From positions 1 to 50,752 of the forward strand of contig WFOS01000027.1 in NCBI GenBank assembly GCA_015487975.1: a stretch of 50,752 bases of DNA. Direction: 5' to 3'. Each line of letters begins with the position of its first letter. Position 1 is the stretch's first letter. Source of the stretch: Ardenticatena sp. (GTDB lineage: Bacteria; Chloroflexota; Anaerolineae; Ardenticatenales; Ardenticatenaceae). Under the pieces are notes generated by a model. It searched no databases and was not told the origin of the DNA. It saw only the letters and a program-made list of their open reading frames with translations. The translations under genes and the position numbers were made by a program. Positions 8,075 through 16,108 of this stretch are shown here, piece after piece.

Positions 8075-8858
8075 ACAGGTTGCCAACGGCGTGCGCTGGT
8101 ATCTGGGCACCATGGGCTATGGGTTCAAGGATTGGGTGGGGGTCTTCTACCCACCCGACCTGAAGCCGCGCGACTTTCTGGCGTGGTACAGTCGTCAGTT
8201 CAACGCCGTCGAAATGGATTCCACCTTCTACGGTATCCCCGCCGCGTCGCACGTGCGCCGCTGGTTCGACATGACGCCCGATGATTTCACCTTTTGCCCC
8301 AAAATGCCGCGCGACATTTTGCTGGCGGCACGCACAGAAGACGTGCGCCCCGCGATCCACACGTTTCTGGCACGTATGGCGCTCCTGCAGCATAAACTGG
8401 GCCCCATCCTGCTCCAATTCCCACCCGACTTCGACCGTACACGCTTTTGGTCCGCATTCGAGCGCCTACTTGTGGGACTGCCCCCCACCTACCGCTACGC
8501 CGTGGAATTCCGCCACCGCAGCTGGTTCGTGCGCGACACCATCCACCTGCTGCGGGCGCATGGCATCGCGTGGGTCGCCGCCGACTATGCAGGTGTGCCC
8601 AAGCAAGTGCTTGCCACCACCGATTTCCTCTACCTGCGCTGGATCGACCGCCATGGCCGCTACGCCCAAAAAGACCGCGAACGCCGTGACGTGACACCCC
8701 GCCTGCGCTGGTGGCTGGAACGTATCCAGGCACGGCTGAGTGCCGTCTCGGCGGTGTATGGCTTCTTCAACAATCAGTATGCGGGGCATTCACCTGCCAC
8801 GTGCAACCGTTTCAAAGAGATGGTCGGCCTGCCCATTCAGTCCACCCGTCTCTTGTAA
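8067..8858 (+). CDS. DUF72 family protein
   Basis: The 263-residue protein belongs to the DUF72 (YecE-like) TIM-barrel family, recognisable from WYLGTMGYGFKDWVGVFYP, NAVEMDSTFYGIP, FCPKMPRDI, LLQFPPDFDR, YAVEFRHRSW, YLRWIDRHG and the end FNNQYAGHSPATC. The biochemical role of the family is not established. The start at 8067 (ATG, overlapping the last 8 nt of polA) is preferred over an in-frame start at 8046, because coupling to polA and the family N-terminus agree. Confidence 0.9.
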   Translation: MAEQVANGVRWYLGTMGYGFKDWVGVFYPPDLKPRDFLAWYSRQFNAVEMDSTFYGIPAASHVRRWFDMTPDDFTFCPKMPRDILLAARTEDVRPAIHTFLARMALLQHKLGPILLQFPPDFDRTRFWSAFERLLVGLPPTYRYAVEFRHRSWFVRDTIHLLRAHGIAWVAADYAGVPKQVLATTDFLYLRWIDRHGRYAQKDRERRDVTPRLRWWLERIQARLSAVSAVYGFFNNQYAGHSPATCNRFKEMVGLPIQSTRLL

Positions 8859-8889
8859 CCCCCATCGCACCACGTTCCTGCGCACCTGC

Positions 8890-8918
8890 TTGACAATTTG
8901 GCCCCCTCACACCATCAT
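8890..8918 (+). promoter_or_regulatory. Promoter of the TetR regulator gene
   Basis: A perfect TTGACA (8890-8895) is followed after 17 bp by CATCAT (8913-8918). The weak -10 combined with an operator directly downstream suits a repressor that controls itself. Confidence 0.5.
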
Positions 8919-8936
8919 CGAATGAACATTCACTCA
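8919..8936. promoter_or_regulatory. TetR-type operator resembling a FadR box
   Basis: CGAATGAACATTCACTCA matches the Bacillus FadR-type consensus TGAATGAMTANTCATTCA at 15 of 18 positions. It lies between the predicted -10 and the start codon of the TetR gene at 8950. The natural reading is autorepression by the TetR protein. FadR/PaaR-type regulators often respond to acyl-CoAs, but the ligand here is unknown. Confidence 0.5.
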
Positions 8937-8949
8937 CCAGAGGGATACC

Positions 8950-9540
8950 ATGAGCGACAAACGCAACGCGATTTTGCAGGCCACGCTCAAACTCGTTTCA
9001 CAACATGGGTTCCACGGTACATCCATGGCCAAAATCGCTGCCGAAGCAGGCGTTAGCGCGGGCATCATCTACCACTACTTCAAGAGCAAAGACGACGTGA
9101 TGAACGCCCTCTACCGCGACATCGGAGAGCGCCTGGGCGACACATTGCAACGCACCTTCGACCCTACACAGCCACTCGAAACGCGCGTGCGCCATGTACT
9201 CGGTGTCCTCATACGCTACTACCTGGACCATCCGCTGGAATCGGCGTTCATCGAGCAATACACCCGCTCGCCCTACTACACCCCCACCATCGAGGCCGAA
9301 ACACGCCACGTCTACGAACCGGTATGGCGCACGTTCGAAGAAGCAGAAGCCGCCAACCTGCTGAAACCGTTGCCACCGTCCGTCATTCAAGCCTTCACCC
9401 TCCATGTTGCCACTGGGCTGGCGCAACGCCTTGCCACTGGCTTTCTCACCCTCCACGATGAGGACGTCGAACGCATTGTCGAAGCTGCGTGGGATGCCAT
9501 TCGCCGCCACCCCACACCACACAAGGAGCAAACCCCATGA
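8950..9540 (+). CDS. TetR/AcrR-family transcriptional regulator
   Basis: The 196-residue repressor has an N-terminal helix-turn-helix domain (about 5-55: AILQATLKLVSQHGFHGTSM, then AGVSAGIIYHYFKSK) and an all-helical ligand/dimer domain. The HTH core resembles acyl-CoA-responsive regulators. A FadR-box-like palindrome immediately upstream suggests autoregulation. The stop overlaps the start of the nucleoside hydrolase gene (ATGA), so the two are co-translated and the hydrolase is probably under its control. Other targets could include the CoA-thioester operon at 13263-18880, but I see no second copy of the operator there. Confidence 0.9.
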   Translation: MSDKRNAILQATLKLVSQHGFHGTSMAKIAAEAGVSAGIIYHYFKSKDDVMNALYRDIGERLGDTLQRTFDPTQPLETRVRHVLGVLIRYYLDHPLESAFIEQYTRSPYYTPTIEAETRHVYEPVWRTFEEAEAANLLKPLPPSVIQAFTLHVATGLAQRLATGFLTLHDEDVERIVEAAWDAIRRHPTPHKEQTP

Positions 9541-10469
9541 GACCTGTTTTTGTGGACACAGACGTCGGCATCGACGATGCCATCGCCCTCCTCATGCTGC
9601 TCCGCGCGCCCGATCTCACCATCATTGGCATTGGTGGGGTGGATGGCAACTGCCCACTTGACGCCGTCATGCGCAACATCGCCATCGTGCTCGATGTCGC
9701 GGGCGCTGCGCCCATTCCCGTCTATCGAGGGGCGACACGCCCGCTCATGGGCACTCGCCCGACGTTCGACATCGTGCATGGGGACGATGGGCTGGGGGGC
9801 GTGGCCCACCATTTTGGCAGCCCCCCCGCCAACCACGCTCCCCTGCCTGCCGCCATGGCGCTGGTCGAAGCGGCACGCGCCACGCCCGGCACCCTCGATG
9901 TGCTTGCCTTGGGGCCACTGACGAACATTGCGCTGGCGTTCCTTCTGGAACCAGACCTGCCGCGTCTTGTGCGGCGCTTCTTCATCATGGGGGGAACGCT
10001 CACTGCTCAGGGGAACGTCACCCCGGTCGCCGAATTCAACATCTGGGCAGACGCCGAGGCCGCCAAAATCGTCCTCAAAAGCGACGCCAACATCACCCTC
10101 ATCACTTGGGAAGCCACGCTTGCCCACACCATCCCCTGGCCCACCTGGCAGGCTATGCTCGCGGGGCAAAGCCACATCGCCCACTTCGTCCACGCCATGA
10201 GCAGCGACTTGGCGGCACGCTGCCGCACCGAATGGGGGTATGCGGGCATGCCCCTACCCGACCCACTTGCCGCTGCGGTCCTCATGCAGCCCGAAGGTGT
10301 GCGTCAGGCGTACCAGTGCCGCGTAGCCGTCGAAACGCAAGGCTTGGCGCGTGGGCTTACCGTGCCACAAACCACCCATCAGGCGCCCGCCAACATTCAA
10401 GTCGTCGAACAATTCGATCCAACGATATGGCACAGAATGCTGCAACGAACCTTCACACATGAAAGTTGA
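9537..10469 (+). CDS. Inosine/uridine-preferring nucleoside hydrolase family protein
   Basis: The 310-residue protein hydrolyses the N-glycosidic bond of ribonucleosides to base plus ribose. It has the calcium-binding motif DTDVGIDDA at residues 7-15, the strand VDGNCPLDAVMRNIAIVLD, IVHGDDGLGG, LALGPLTNIALAF, FIMGGTLTAQGNVTPVAEFNI and, near the C-terminus, the PLPDPLAAAVL Asp motif. All parts expected for an active hydrolase are present; base preference cannot be read. It is coupled to the TetR gene by a 4-nt overlap. A longer in-frame start at 9489 would run through the TetR gene and is unlikely. Confidence 0.9.
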   Translation: MRPVFVDTDVGIDDAIALLMLLRAPDLTIIGIGGVDGNCPLDAVMRNIAIVLDVAGAAPIPVYRGATRPLMGTRPTFDIVHGDDGLGGVAHHFGSPPANHAPLPAAMALVEAARATPGTLDVLALGPLTNIALAFLLEPDLPRLVRRFFIMGGTLTAQGNVTPVAEFNIWADAEAAKIVLKSDANITLITWEATLAHTIPWPTWQAMLAGQSHIAHFVHAMSSDLAARCRTEWGYAGMPLPDPLAAAVLMQPEGVRQAYQCRVAVETQGLARGLTVPQTTHQAPANIQVVEQFDPTIWHRMLQRTFTHES

Positions 10470-10496
10470 CATGCACAAAACGGCACAAATGGCTAC

Positions 10497-10525
10497 TAGA
10501 CAAACGGCTCTGCATTGCGTAAGAT
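10497..10525 (+). promoter_or_regulatory. Promoter of the ABC ATPase pair
   Basis: TAGACA (10497-10502) and TAAGAT (10520-10525) are separated by exactly 17 bp. Transcription would start near 10532, giving a leader of about 278 nt before the first start codon at 10810. Confidence 0.55.
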
Positions 10526-10605
10526 GAAGCCCAACCAACAAAGGCATCGAAAGGGGGTGAAAGGCACACACGTTTGCTTGACCCATCTGCGTTGACGTTT
10601 CTCAT

Positions 10606-10720
10606 GGGTTGGAGCGAGAGCGGTGACGGCCGGATGGCCCGCAGAGGGGAGTGCCCGGCGGTGCGTGGTGGGTCACACGCAACCGCGCCTGCGACCGAAA
10701 AGTTCTGTCTCCTCCAACCC
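10606..10720 (+). ncRNA. Structured leader RNA upstream of the ABC ATPase genes (candidate cis-regulatory RNA)
   Basis: A perfect 9-bp closing stem, GGGTTGGAG (10606-10614) with CTCCAACCC (10712-10720), encloses about 97 nt. Inside lies a 10-bp G+C-rich hairpin, GCGGTGCGTG (10658-10667) with CACGC (10676-10680) and ACCGC (10682-10686), with one bulged A. CGGT (10621-10624) pairs with ACCG (10694-10697), and GCCGG (10629-10633) can pair with CCGGC (10655-10659), which shares bases with the hairpin and so offers alternative folds. A further hairpin, CGAGG/CCTCG (10736-10756), follows. No reading frame with a ribosome binding site fits the segment. I do not recognise a known riboswitch class. 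An msiK-type leader is a thought, because the downstream gene is MsiK-like, but I cannot confirm it. Confidence 0.5.
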
Positions 10721-10809
10721 GCGGTGTCGGCGCAACGAGGTGCCACTCACGCCTCGCTTGTAGCTGCCCGCACAGCATCAACAAATTTCACTTGAAAGGA
10801 GTTTGCACC

Positions 10810-11913
10810 ATGGCAAGCGTGACCTACGAGCACGTCTGGAAAGCATTTGGCGACAACGTCGTCATCAAAGACCTGCACCTCGAAGTGAAAGACAAGGAAT
10901 TCCTCGTTTTGGTTGGCCCCTCCGGTTGTGGGAAGAGTACCGCCCTGCGCATGCTGGCAGGCCTGGAAGAAGTCACCGAAGGCAACATCTGGATTGGCGA
11001 CCGCATCGTGAACGACATCCCACCCAAAGACCGCAACATCGCCATGGTCTTCCAGTCCTATGCGCTCTACCCGCACATGAGCGTGTACGACAACATGGCT
11101 TTTGGTTTGAAACTGCGCAAAATGCCCAAAGACGAAATCGACCGCCGTGTGAAAGAAGCCGCGCACATTCTGGGGATCGACCACCTGTTGGACCGCAAAC
11201 CCAAAGCGCTCTCTGGTGGTCAGCGCCAGCGTGTCGCATTGGGGCGTGCTATCGTGCGCGAACCGGCTGTCTTCCTCATGGACGAGCCGCTCTCGAACCT
11301 AGACGCCAAATTGCGTGTGCAAACCCGCGCCGAACTGATTCGCCTGCACAAACGCCTGCAAACCACCTTCATCTATGTGACGCACGACCAGGTCGAAGCC
11401 ATGACCATGGCCGACCGTATCGCCGTCATGCGTGATGGGGTCTTGCAACAGCTGGACACGCCACAGAACCTCTACAACCACCCCCAAAACGTCTTTGTGG
11501 CTGGCTTCATCGGAAGCCCGGCGATGAACTTCTTCGATGCCACCCTGACCGGCACCAAAGGAGAAATGTACGTGGATACGGGCGGCTTCCGTGTGCGTGT
11601 GCCTGAACACATCGCCCGCGAAGTGAGCGACTGGTTGGGCAAGGAAGTCATTTTGGGGATTCGCCCCGAACACATCTACCACAAGGCCTTTGCCATGCCT
11701 GGTATCAATGCGCAACCCATCAAAGCCCAACTGGACGTGAAGGAATTGCTGGGCAACGAAGAACTGCTCTATCTCGATGCCAACGGCCAGCAATTCGTGG
11801 CCCGTGTGGATGCCCGTGTGGATGTCGTGCCCGGTGAAACGGTCGAACTCGTCGTGGATGCCGATGAGATGAAACTCTTCAACCCGGCGGATGAGCAGGC
11901 AATTTACTCGTAA
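10810..11913 (+). CDS. UgpC/MsiK-type ABC transporter ATP-binding protein
   Basis: This 367-residue ATPase energises import of sugars, glycerol or glycerol-3-phosphate. It has Walker A GPSGCGKST, Q-loop MVFQSYALYPH, signature LSGGQRQR, Walker B VFLMDEPLSNLD, the H-loop THDQ and the C-terminal TOBE/MalK-type domain (GIRPEHI onward), all canonical. The start at 10810 follows AAAGGAG. Upstream in-frame codons run through the structured leader and are rejected. The second ATPase starts 5 nt after its stop. No permease or binding protein is near, so it either serves several transporters as MsiK does, or pairs with the neighbour as in the two-ATPase GlpS/GlpT glycerol transporter. Confidence 0.92.
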   Translation: MASVTYEHVWKAFGDNVVIKDLHLEVKDKEFLVLVGPSGCGKSTALRMLAGLEEVTEGNIWIGDRIVNDIPPKDRNIAMVFQSYALYPHMSVYDNMAFGLKLRKMPKDEIDRRVKEAAHILGIDHLLDRKPKALSGGQRQRVALGRAIVREPAVFLMDEPLSNLDAKLRVQTRAELIRLHKRLQTTFIYVTHDQVEAMTMADRIAVMRDGVLQQLDTPQNLYNHPQNVFVAGFIGSPAMNFFDATLTGTKGEMYVDTGGFRVRVPEHIAREVSDWLGKEVILGIRPEHIYHKAFAMPGINAQPIKAQLDVKELLGNEELLYLDANGQQFVARVDARVDVVPGETVELVVDADEMKLFNPADEQAIYS

Positions 11914-11918
11914 GCACA

Positions 11919-13109
11919 ATGACACGCGTTCAAATCCAAGGCGTCACCAAAAAATTTGGCCGCCAGGACGTGCTGCGCGGCATCGATCTGGACGTTCAAG
12001 ATGGCGAACGTCTGGTGTTGCTTGGGCCATCGGGGACCGGCAAAACGACGCTCTTACGCATCGTTGCCGGGCTCGAACAGCCCGACAGTGGCGCCGTCTT
12101 GTTCGATGGGGTTGACGTAACGCGCATTCCACCACGCGACCGCAATCTTGCGTTTGTGTTCGAGTCGCTGGCGCTCTGGCCCCACATCACCGCCTACGAA
12201 AACATTGCCATGGGGCTGGAATTTCGCGGCCTTCCAAGAGATGAGATTCAACGGCGCGTGCAGTACGTGGCCGATTACTTGGGCATTGGCCAGCTCCTCG
12301 ACCGTCGCCCCACCCAACTGTCGGCGGGGCAAATGCAGCGTGTGGCATTGGCGCGTGCGCTCACCCGCGAACCACGTCTCTTCCTGTTCGACGAACCCAT
12401 GGCGCACCTCGACCCACCTTTGCGCGTACAAATTCAGCGCGAACTGCTCAAAGTCCATGCCGATACTGGTGCCACATTCATCTACGTGACACATGACCAG
12501 GCGACGGCATCGCGCCTGGCGCACCGCGTGGCCATCATGCACCAGGGGAAAATCGAACAGGTGGGCAGAACCGAGGAACTCTACGCGCACCCAAAAACGT
12601 GGTTCGTTGCCGGGTTCATCGGGACGCATTTGATGAACTTCTTCGACGTCGTCATCCGTCAGGGCGAAGGGGGGCTCGTCGCCGACAGTGGGCAATTCCG
12701 CATGCCCGTCCCCGATCGTGCCATCGAATATTTGTGGGACTGGCGCGACAAAAAGGTGGTGCTGGGCATTCGCCCCGAGCATATTCACCACCCCGCTTTT
12801 CTGCCCAAGACGGTCAAAATGGAAACACCTTTGAAACGCATCCGCGCCCAACTTGATCTGAAAGAGCTCCTGGGCAACAAGCAACTCTACTACTGCAAGG
12901 GGTTCAAAATCTCGAAAGTGCGGGCGCACGTGCAGAGCCTGATTCTCGGCGAAGGGTTCGAATACTACGAGATGAGCGAAGGCGATACCTTCCTGGCATT
13001 GGTGGACGCTGCCGCCGATGATCCGGTGGGTGAAACCATCGAACTGGATGTCGAAATCAACGAGTGCAAGTTCTTCGACCCACAAACAGGCCACGCCATT
13101 TACTCCTGA
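11919..13109 (+). CDS. UgpC-type ABC ATP-binding protein with altered Q-loop
   Basis: This 396-residue paralogue of the preceding ATPase has Walker A GPSGTGKTT, Walker B LFLFDEPMAHLD, an intact THDQ H-loop and a TOBE-type C-terminus. Two key motifs differ: the Q-loop glutamine is a glutamate (FVFESLALWPH rather than FVFQS), and the signature is LSAGQ, not LSGGQ. In ABC ATPases the Q-loop residue helps coordinate magnesium and contacts the permease, so this subunit may be catalytically asymmetric and work as a heterodimer with its neighbour. The two genes are 5 nt apart, and a strong terminator follows. Confidence 0.9.
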   Translation: MTRVQIQGVTKKFGRQDVLRGIDLDVQDGERLVLLGPSGTGKTTLLRIVAGLEQPDSGAVLFDGVDVTRIPPRDRNLAFVFESLALWPHITAYENIAMGLEFRGLPRDEIQRRVQYVADYLGIGQLLDRRPTQLSAGQMQRVALARALTREPRLFLFDEPMAHLDPPLRVQIQRELLKVHADTGATFIYVTHDQATASRLAHRVAIMHQGKIEQVGRTEELYAHPKTWFVAGFIGTHLMNFFDVVIRQGEGGLVADSGQFRMPVPDRAIEYLWDWRDKKVVLGIRPEHIHHPAFLPKTVKMETPLKRIRAQLDLKELLGNKQLYYCKGFKISKVRAHVQSLILGEGFEYYEMSEGDTFLALVDAAADDPVGETIELDVEINECKFFDPQTGHAIYS

Positions 13110-13134
13110 CGGCCTTGTGTCCGCGTGTCCACCC

Positions 13135-13162
13135 GGGGCGACCAGTGTGGTCGCCCCTTTTT
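13135..13162 (+). terminator. Intrinsic terminator after the ABC ATPase pair
   Basis: A perfect 10-bp stem, GGGGCGACCA with TGGTCGCCCC around a 3-nt loop, is followed by five T. Confidence 0.92.
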
Positions 13163-13187
13163 CTCGTCCTACATGCAACGCCCATGA

Positions 13188-13216
13188 TTGCCCCTCTGTT
13201 GGCTGGTGGTTATAAT
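13188..13216 (+). promoter_or_regulatory. Promoter of the CoA-thioester operon
   Basis: TTGCCC (13188-13193), 17 bp, then a perfect TATAAT (13211-13216). The first gene starts at 13263, giving a short leader. No clear operator palindrome was seen. Confidence 0.6.
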
Positions 13217-13262
13217 CGCCGCGGCATCCATCGGAACAACCAAACGAGCAAGGAGGCTCAAC

Positions 13263-13583
13263 ATGTACAAACTGGTTGCTATTTACCGCCCCCCTGAAGA
13301 CGAAGCCGCTTTCGACGACCACTACTTCAATGTACACGCTCGCCTGATGGCGCGCGTTCCAGGCTACACACGTATCGAGGTCAGCAAAGTGACACGCCAC
13401 CTCTTCGGTGAACCCCAAGTCTATCTGATGTTCGAAATGTGGTTCAAAGACAAAGAAAGCCTCAAAGCCGCGCTCAAATCGCCCGAAAACGCCGAAGCCG
13501 GCAAAGACCTAATGGGGTTTGCCAAAGACCTGGTCTCGGTCTTTACCGTGGATGTTGTCGAAACCGTCGAGCAAGGAGGCTAA
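13263..13583 (+). CDS. EthD-family small protein (dimeric alpha/beta barrel)
   Basis: The 106-residue protein has the EthD ferredoxin-like fold: an N-terminal strand (MYKLVAIYRPPED), the family DDHYFNVHARLMARVPG segment, and a C-terminal strand. EthD-like proteins occur in ring- and ether-degradation clusters; most have no proven enzymatic role. It is the first gene of the operon behind AAGGAGG, and the first crotonase begins 2 nt after its stop. It probably acts on, or senses, a small hydrophobic substrate of the same pathway; that is an inference from position. Confidence 0.8.
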   Translation: MYKLVAIYRPPEDEAAFDDHYFNVHARLMARVPGYTRIEVSKVTRHLFGEPQVYLMFEMWFKDKESLKAALKSPENAEAGKDLMGFAKDLVSVFTVDVVETVEQGG

Positions 13584-13585
13584 CC

Positions 13586-14359
13586 ATGTACGAAAACATC
13601 ATCGTCGAACGCCCTGAACCCAAAATCGGCCTGATTCGACTCAACCGCCCCAAGCGCCTGAACGCACTCAATCGAGCGCTGATGAGCGAACTGGCACAGG
13701 CGCTCAACGAATTCGCCCAAGATGACGAGATTGTGGTTGTGGTCTTGACGGGGAACGAACGGGCATTTGCCGCTGGTGCCGATATTGGCGAATTCCAAGG
13801 CAAAAACCCCGTGGACATGCTCAAATCGTACCGCTTCAAGGAGTGGGAAGCCGTGCGCACCTTCCCCAAACCCTTGATTGCGGCTGTGAGCGGCTGGTGT
13901 CTTGGCGGGGGGAACGAGCTCGCCATGACGTGCGACATGATTGTCGCCAGTGAGAGCGCCGTGTTTGGGCAGCCTGAAATCAACCTGGGCATTATGCCCG
14001 GTGCAGGTGGAACGCAACGGCTGCCGCGTGCCGTGGGCAAAGCGATTGCCATGGAAGTCATTCTCGCTGACCGTCGCCTGACGGCGCAAGAAGCACACCA
14101 GTGGGGGCTCGTCAACCATGTCGTGCCCACCGAACTCTACTTGGAAAAAGCGCTGGAACTTGCCCGCCAAATCGCCCAAAAACCACCGCTGGCCCTGCAA
14201 CTGGCCAAAGAGGCCATCCTCAAATCCTACGAAATGACGCTGGCGGAAGGGCTCCAATACGAGCGCCATAACTTCTACCTGCTCTTTGCATCCGAAGACA
14301 AGGACGAAGGGGTGGCTGCCTTCCTGGAAAAACGCAAACCCGAATGGAAAGGGCGCTGA
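13586..14359 (+). CDS. Enoyl-CoA hydratase (crotonase family)
   Basis: The 257-residue protein hydrates 2-enoyl-CoA to 3-hydroxyacyl-CoA. The oxyanion hole is formed by AFAAGADI and GGGNELAM. Both catalytic glutamates of true hydratases are present, in GGGNELAM and GQPEINLGIMPGAGGTQRL. The closest named type is PaaF/short-chain hydratase, and the gene sits directly ahead of PaaG-like and PaaH-like genes, so 2,3-dehydroadipyl-CoA is a possible substrate. No ring epoxidase (paaABCDE) or ligase (paaK) is in the window. General fatty-acyl beta-oxidation is the alternative. Confidence 0.9.
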   Translation: MYENIIVERPEPKIGLIRLNRPKRLNALNRALMSELAQALNEFAQDDEIVVVVLTGNERAFAAGADIGEFQGKNPVDMLKSYRFKEWEAVRTFPKPLIAAVSGWCLGGGNELAMTCDMIVASESAVFGQPEINLGIMPGAGGTQRLPRAVGKAIAMEVILADRRLTAQEAHQWGLVNHVVPTELYLEKALELARQIAQKPPLALQLAKEAILKSYEMTLAEGLQYERHNFYLLFASEDKDEGVAAFLEKRKPEWKGR

Positions 14360-14417
14360 CCCCCTCTCACCCAACATTCTCAAAGCAAACAGATTGACCT
14401 CGGAGAGGAGGCTTGAC

Positions 14418-15212
14418 ATGGCTTACGAAACGATCCTGTACGAACAAGACGGGGGCGTGTTGACCATTACGCTCAATCGCCCCGACAAACTGAATGCCGT
14501 CACCGATACGATGCTGCACGAACTGCGCGATGCCTTCAAGCAAGCCAAACGCGATGAAAGCGTGCGTGCCATCATCTTGACAGGGGCTGGGCGTGGGTTT
14601 TGCGCCGGGCAAGACCTGGCGAGCGTGAAAGAGCGCGATCCATCGGCGGGTGGCTTTTCGTACGGCGCACACCTACGCCACACCTACAACCCGCTCATTC
14701 TGCAAATGCGCGAATTGCCCAAACCGATTATCGCAGCCGTCAATGGCGTGGCGGCAGGTGCCGGCATGAGCCTGGTGCTGGCGTGCGATTTGCGCATCGC
14801 CGCTGATACGGCTTCCTTTTTGCAAGCCTTCATCAAAATTGGGCTAGTACCCGATAGCGGTTCTACCTGGTTCCTGCAACGGCTGGTTGGTCCCACCCGC
14901 GCGATGGAGCTCATGCTGCGCGGAACACGCATCAGTGCCCAGGAAGCCTTCGATTATGGCATTCTCAACCGCGTTGTACCCGCCGATCGCCTGATGGACG
15001 AAACCCGTGCACTGGCTGCGGAACTGGCCGCTGCCCCAACCAAAGCCATTGGCTACATCAAGCGCCTGGCCGATTTCGCTGCCACGCATACCTTGGCCGA
15101 AACACTCGAATACGAAGCCGATATGCAAGAGCTCGCCGGCCGTACTGCTGACCATGCCGAAGGCTTGCAAGCCTTTTTGGAAAAACGTGCGCCTACCTTC
15201 CAGGGGCGTTGA
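14418..15212 (+). CDS. paaG: PaaG-like enoyl-CoA isomerase (crotonase family)
   Basis: The 264-residue protein has the PaaG hallmarks GRGFCAGQDL, NGVAAGAGMSLVLACDLRIA and VPDSGSTWFLQRLVG, in which the second hydratase Glu is replaced by the Asp/Ser context of the isomerase. PaaG converts ring-1,2-epoxyphenylacetyl-CoA to the oxepin and moves the double bond of later intermediates. It is preceded by GAGAGGAGG, 58 nt after the hydratase, and followed 26 nt later by the dehydrogenase. The match to PaaG is by motif; the lack of the other paa genes here leaves substrate open. Confidence 0.85.
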   Translation: MAYETILYEQDGGVLTITLNRPDKLNAVTDTMLHELRDAFKQAKRDESVRAIILTGAGRGFCAGQDLASVKERDPSAGGFSYGAHLRHTYNPLILQMRELPKPIIAAVNGVAAGAGMSLVLACDLRIAADTASFLQAFIKIGLVPDSGSTWFLQRLVGPTRAMELMLRGTRISAQEAFDYGILNRVVPADRLMDETRALAAELAAAPTKAIGYIKRLADFAATHTLAETLEYEADMQELAGRTADHAEGLQAFLEKRAPTFQGR

Positions 15213-15238
15213 CAGGCAGATCCCAGTGAGGGAGTCCC

Positions 15239-16108
15239 ATGCTCGAGACGATTACCACCATTGGCGTCATCGGTGCTGGCACCATGGGAAGTGGTATCGC
15301 CCAGGTTGCCGCACAAGCAGGCTACACCGTGCGCCTCTACGATATTACCGACGAAGTGTTGGCGCGTGCCGTGGCTCGCATTCAGCATTTCGTGGAACGC
15401 GCTGCCCAGAAAGGGCGGCTCGACCCCGACGTAGCGCGTACGGTGCCCGACCGCCTGCACCCCACAACCGACTTGCACGCCTTCGCCGATTGCCACGTGG
15501 TCATCGAAGCCGCTCCCGAGCGGCTCGACTTGAAACAGCAGCTCTTCGCCGAATTGGAAGCCATTGTCGTCCCTGATGCCATTCTGGCGACCAACACGAG
15601 CACGCTCAGCGTCACCCAGATTGCTGCGGCAACCACCACGCCGCACCGTGTTGCAGGCATGCACTTCTTCAATCCAGCGCCTCTGATGCGGCTGGTCGAA
15701 GTCGTGGCAGGGGCACAAACAGCCCCTGAAACGTGCGACACCCTGGTAGCGCTGGCGCAACGATGGGGCAAAACCCCCGTGCGTGCCAAAGACGTGCCCG
15801 GCTTCATCGTCAACCGGGTGGCACGCCCCTTCTACCTGGAAGCCTTGCGCTTGCTCGAAACTGGCGTGGCCGACCACGCCACAATCGACCGTCTCATCCG
15901 CGAAGGCGGGGGCTTCAAAATGGGGCCTTTCGAGTTGATGGACCTGATTGGCCTGGACATCAACTTTGCAGCGTCCCAATCGGTGTACAACGCTTATTTT
16001 GGTGAACCACGCTACCGCCCCAGCCTTCTGCAACAACGCATGGTCGAAAGCGGCCGCCTGGGGCGCAAGACGGGGCGTGGCTGGTATGTATACGAGGATG
16101 GATCATGA
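15239..16108 (+). CDS. 3-hydroxyacyl-CoA dehydrogenase (PaaH/Hbd type)
   Basis: The 289-residue NAD-dependent enzyme oxidises 3-hydroxyacyl-CoA to 3-oxoacyl-CoA. It has a Rossmann motif GVIGAGTMGSGIAQ at the N-terminus, the catalytic His142 in AGMHFFNPAP, the partner Glu in CHVVIEAAPE, and a complete C-terminal dimer domain (KDVPGFIVNRVARP, GPFELMDLIGLD). It is the next step after the hydratase in the operon. The last codons overlap the start of the DsbA-family gene (ATGA). Confidence 0.92.
   Translation: MLETITTIGVIGAGTMGSGIAQVAAQAGYTVRLYDITDEVLARAVARIQHFVERAAQKGRLDPDVARTVPDRLHPTTDLHAFADCHVVIEAAPERLDLKQQLFAELEAIVVPDAILATNTSTLSVTQIAAATTTPHRVAGMHFFNPAPLMRLVEVVAGAQTAPETCDTLVALAQRWGKTPVRAKDVPGFIVNRVARPFYLEALRLLETGVADHATIDRLIREGGGFKMGPFELMDLIGLDINFAASQSVYNAYFGEPRYRPSLLQQRMVESGRLGRKTGRGWYVYEDGS

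Noticed and set aside
10606-10720. Signal-recognition-particle RNA or tmRNA
   Set aside because: The conserved SRP tetraloop region and tmRNA tag-coding features are absent.
10651-10809. N-terminal extension of the first ABC ATPase
   Set aside because: The segment is G+C-rich structured leader without family sequence; the ribosome binding site lies just before 10810.
12054-13418. 454-residue minus-strand frame opposite the second ABC ATPase
   Set aside because: Shadow frame caused by codon bias of the real gene; no start signal.
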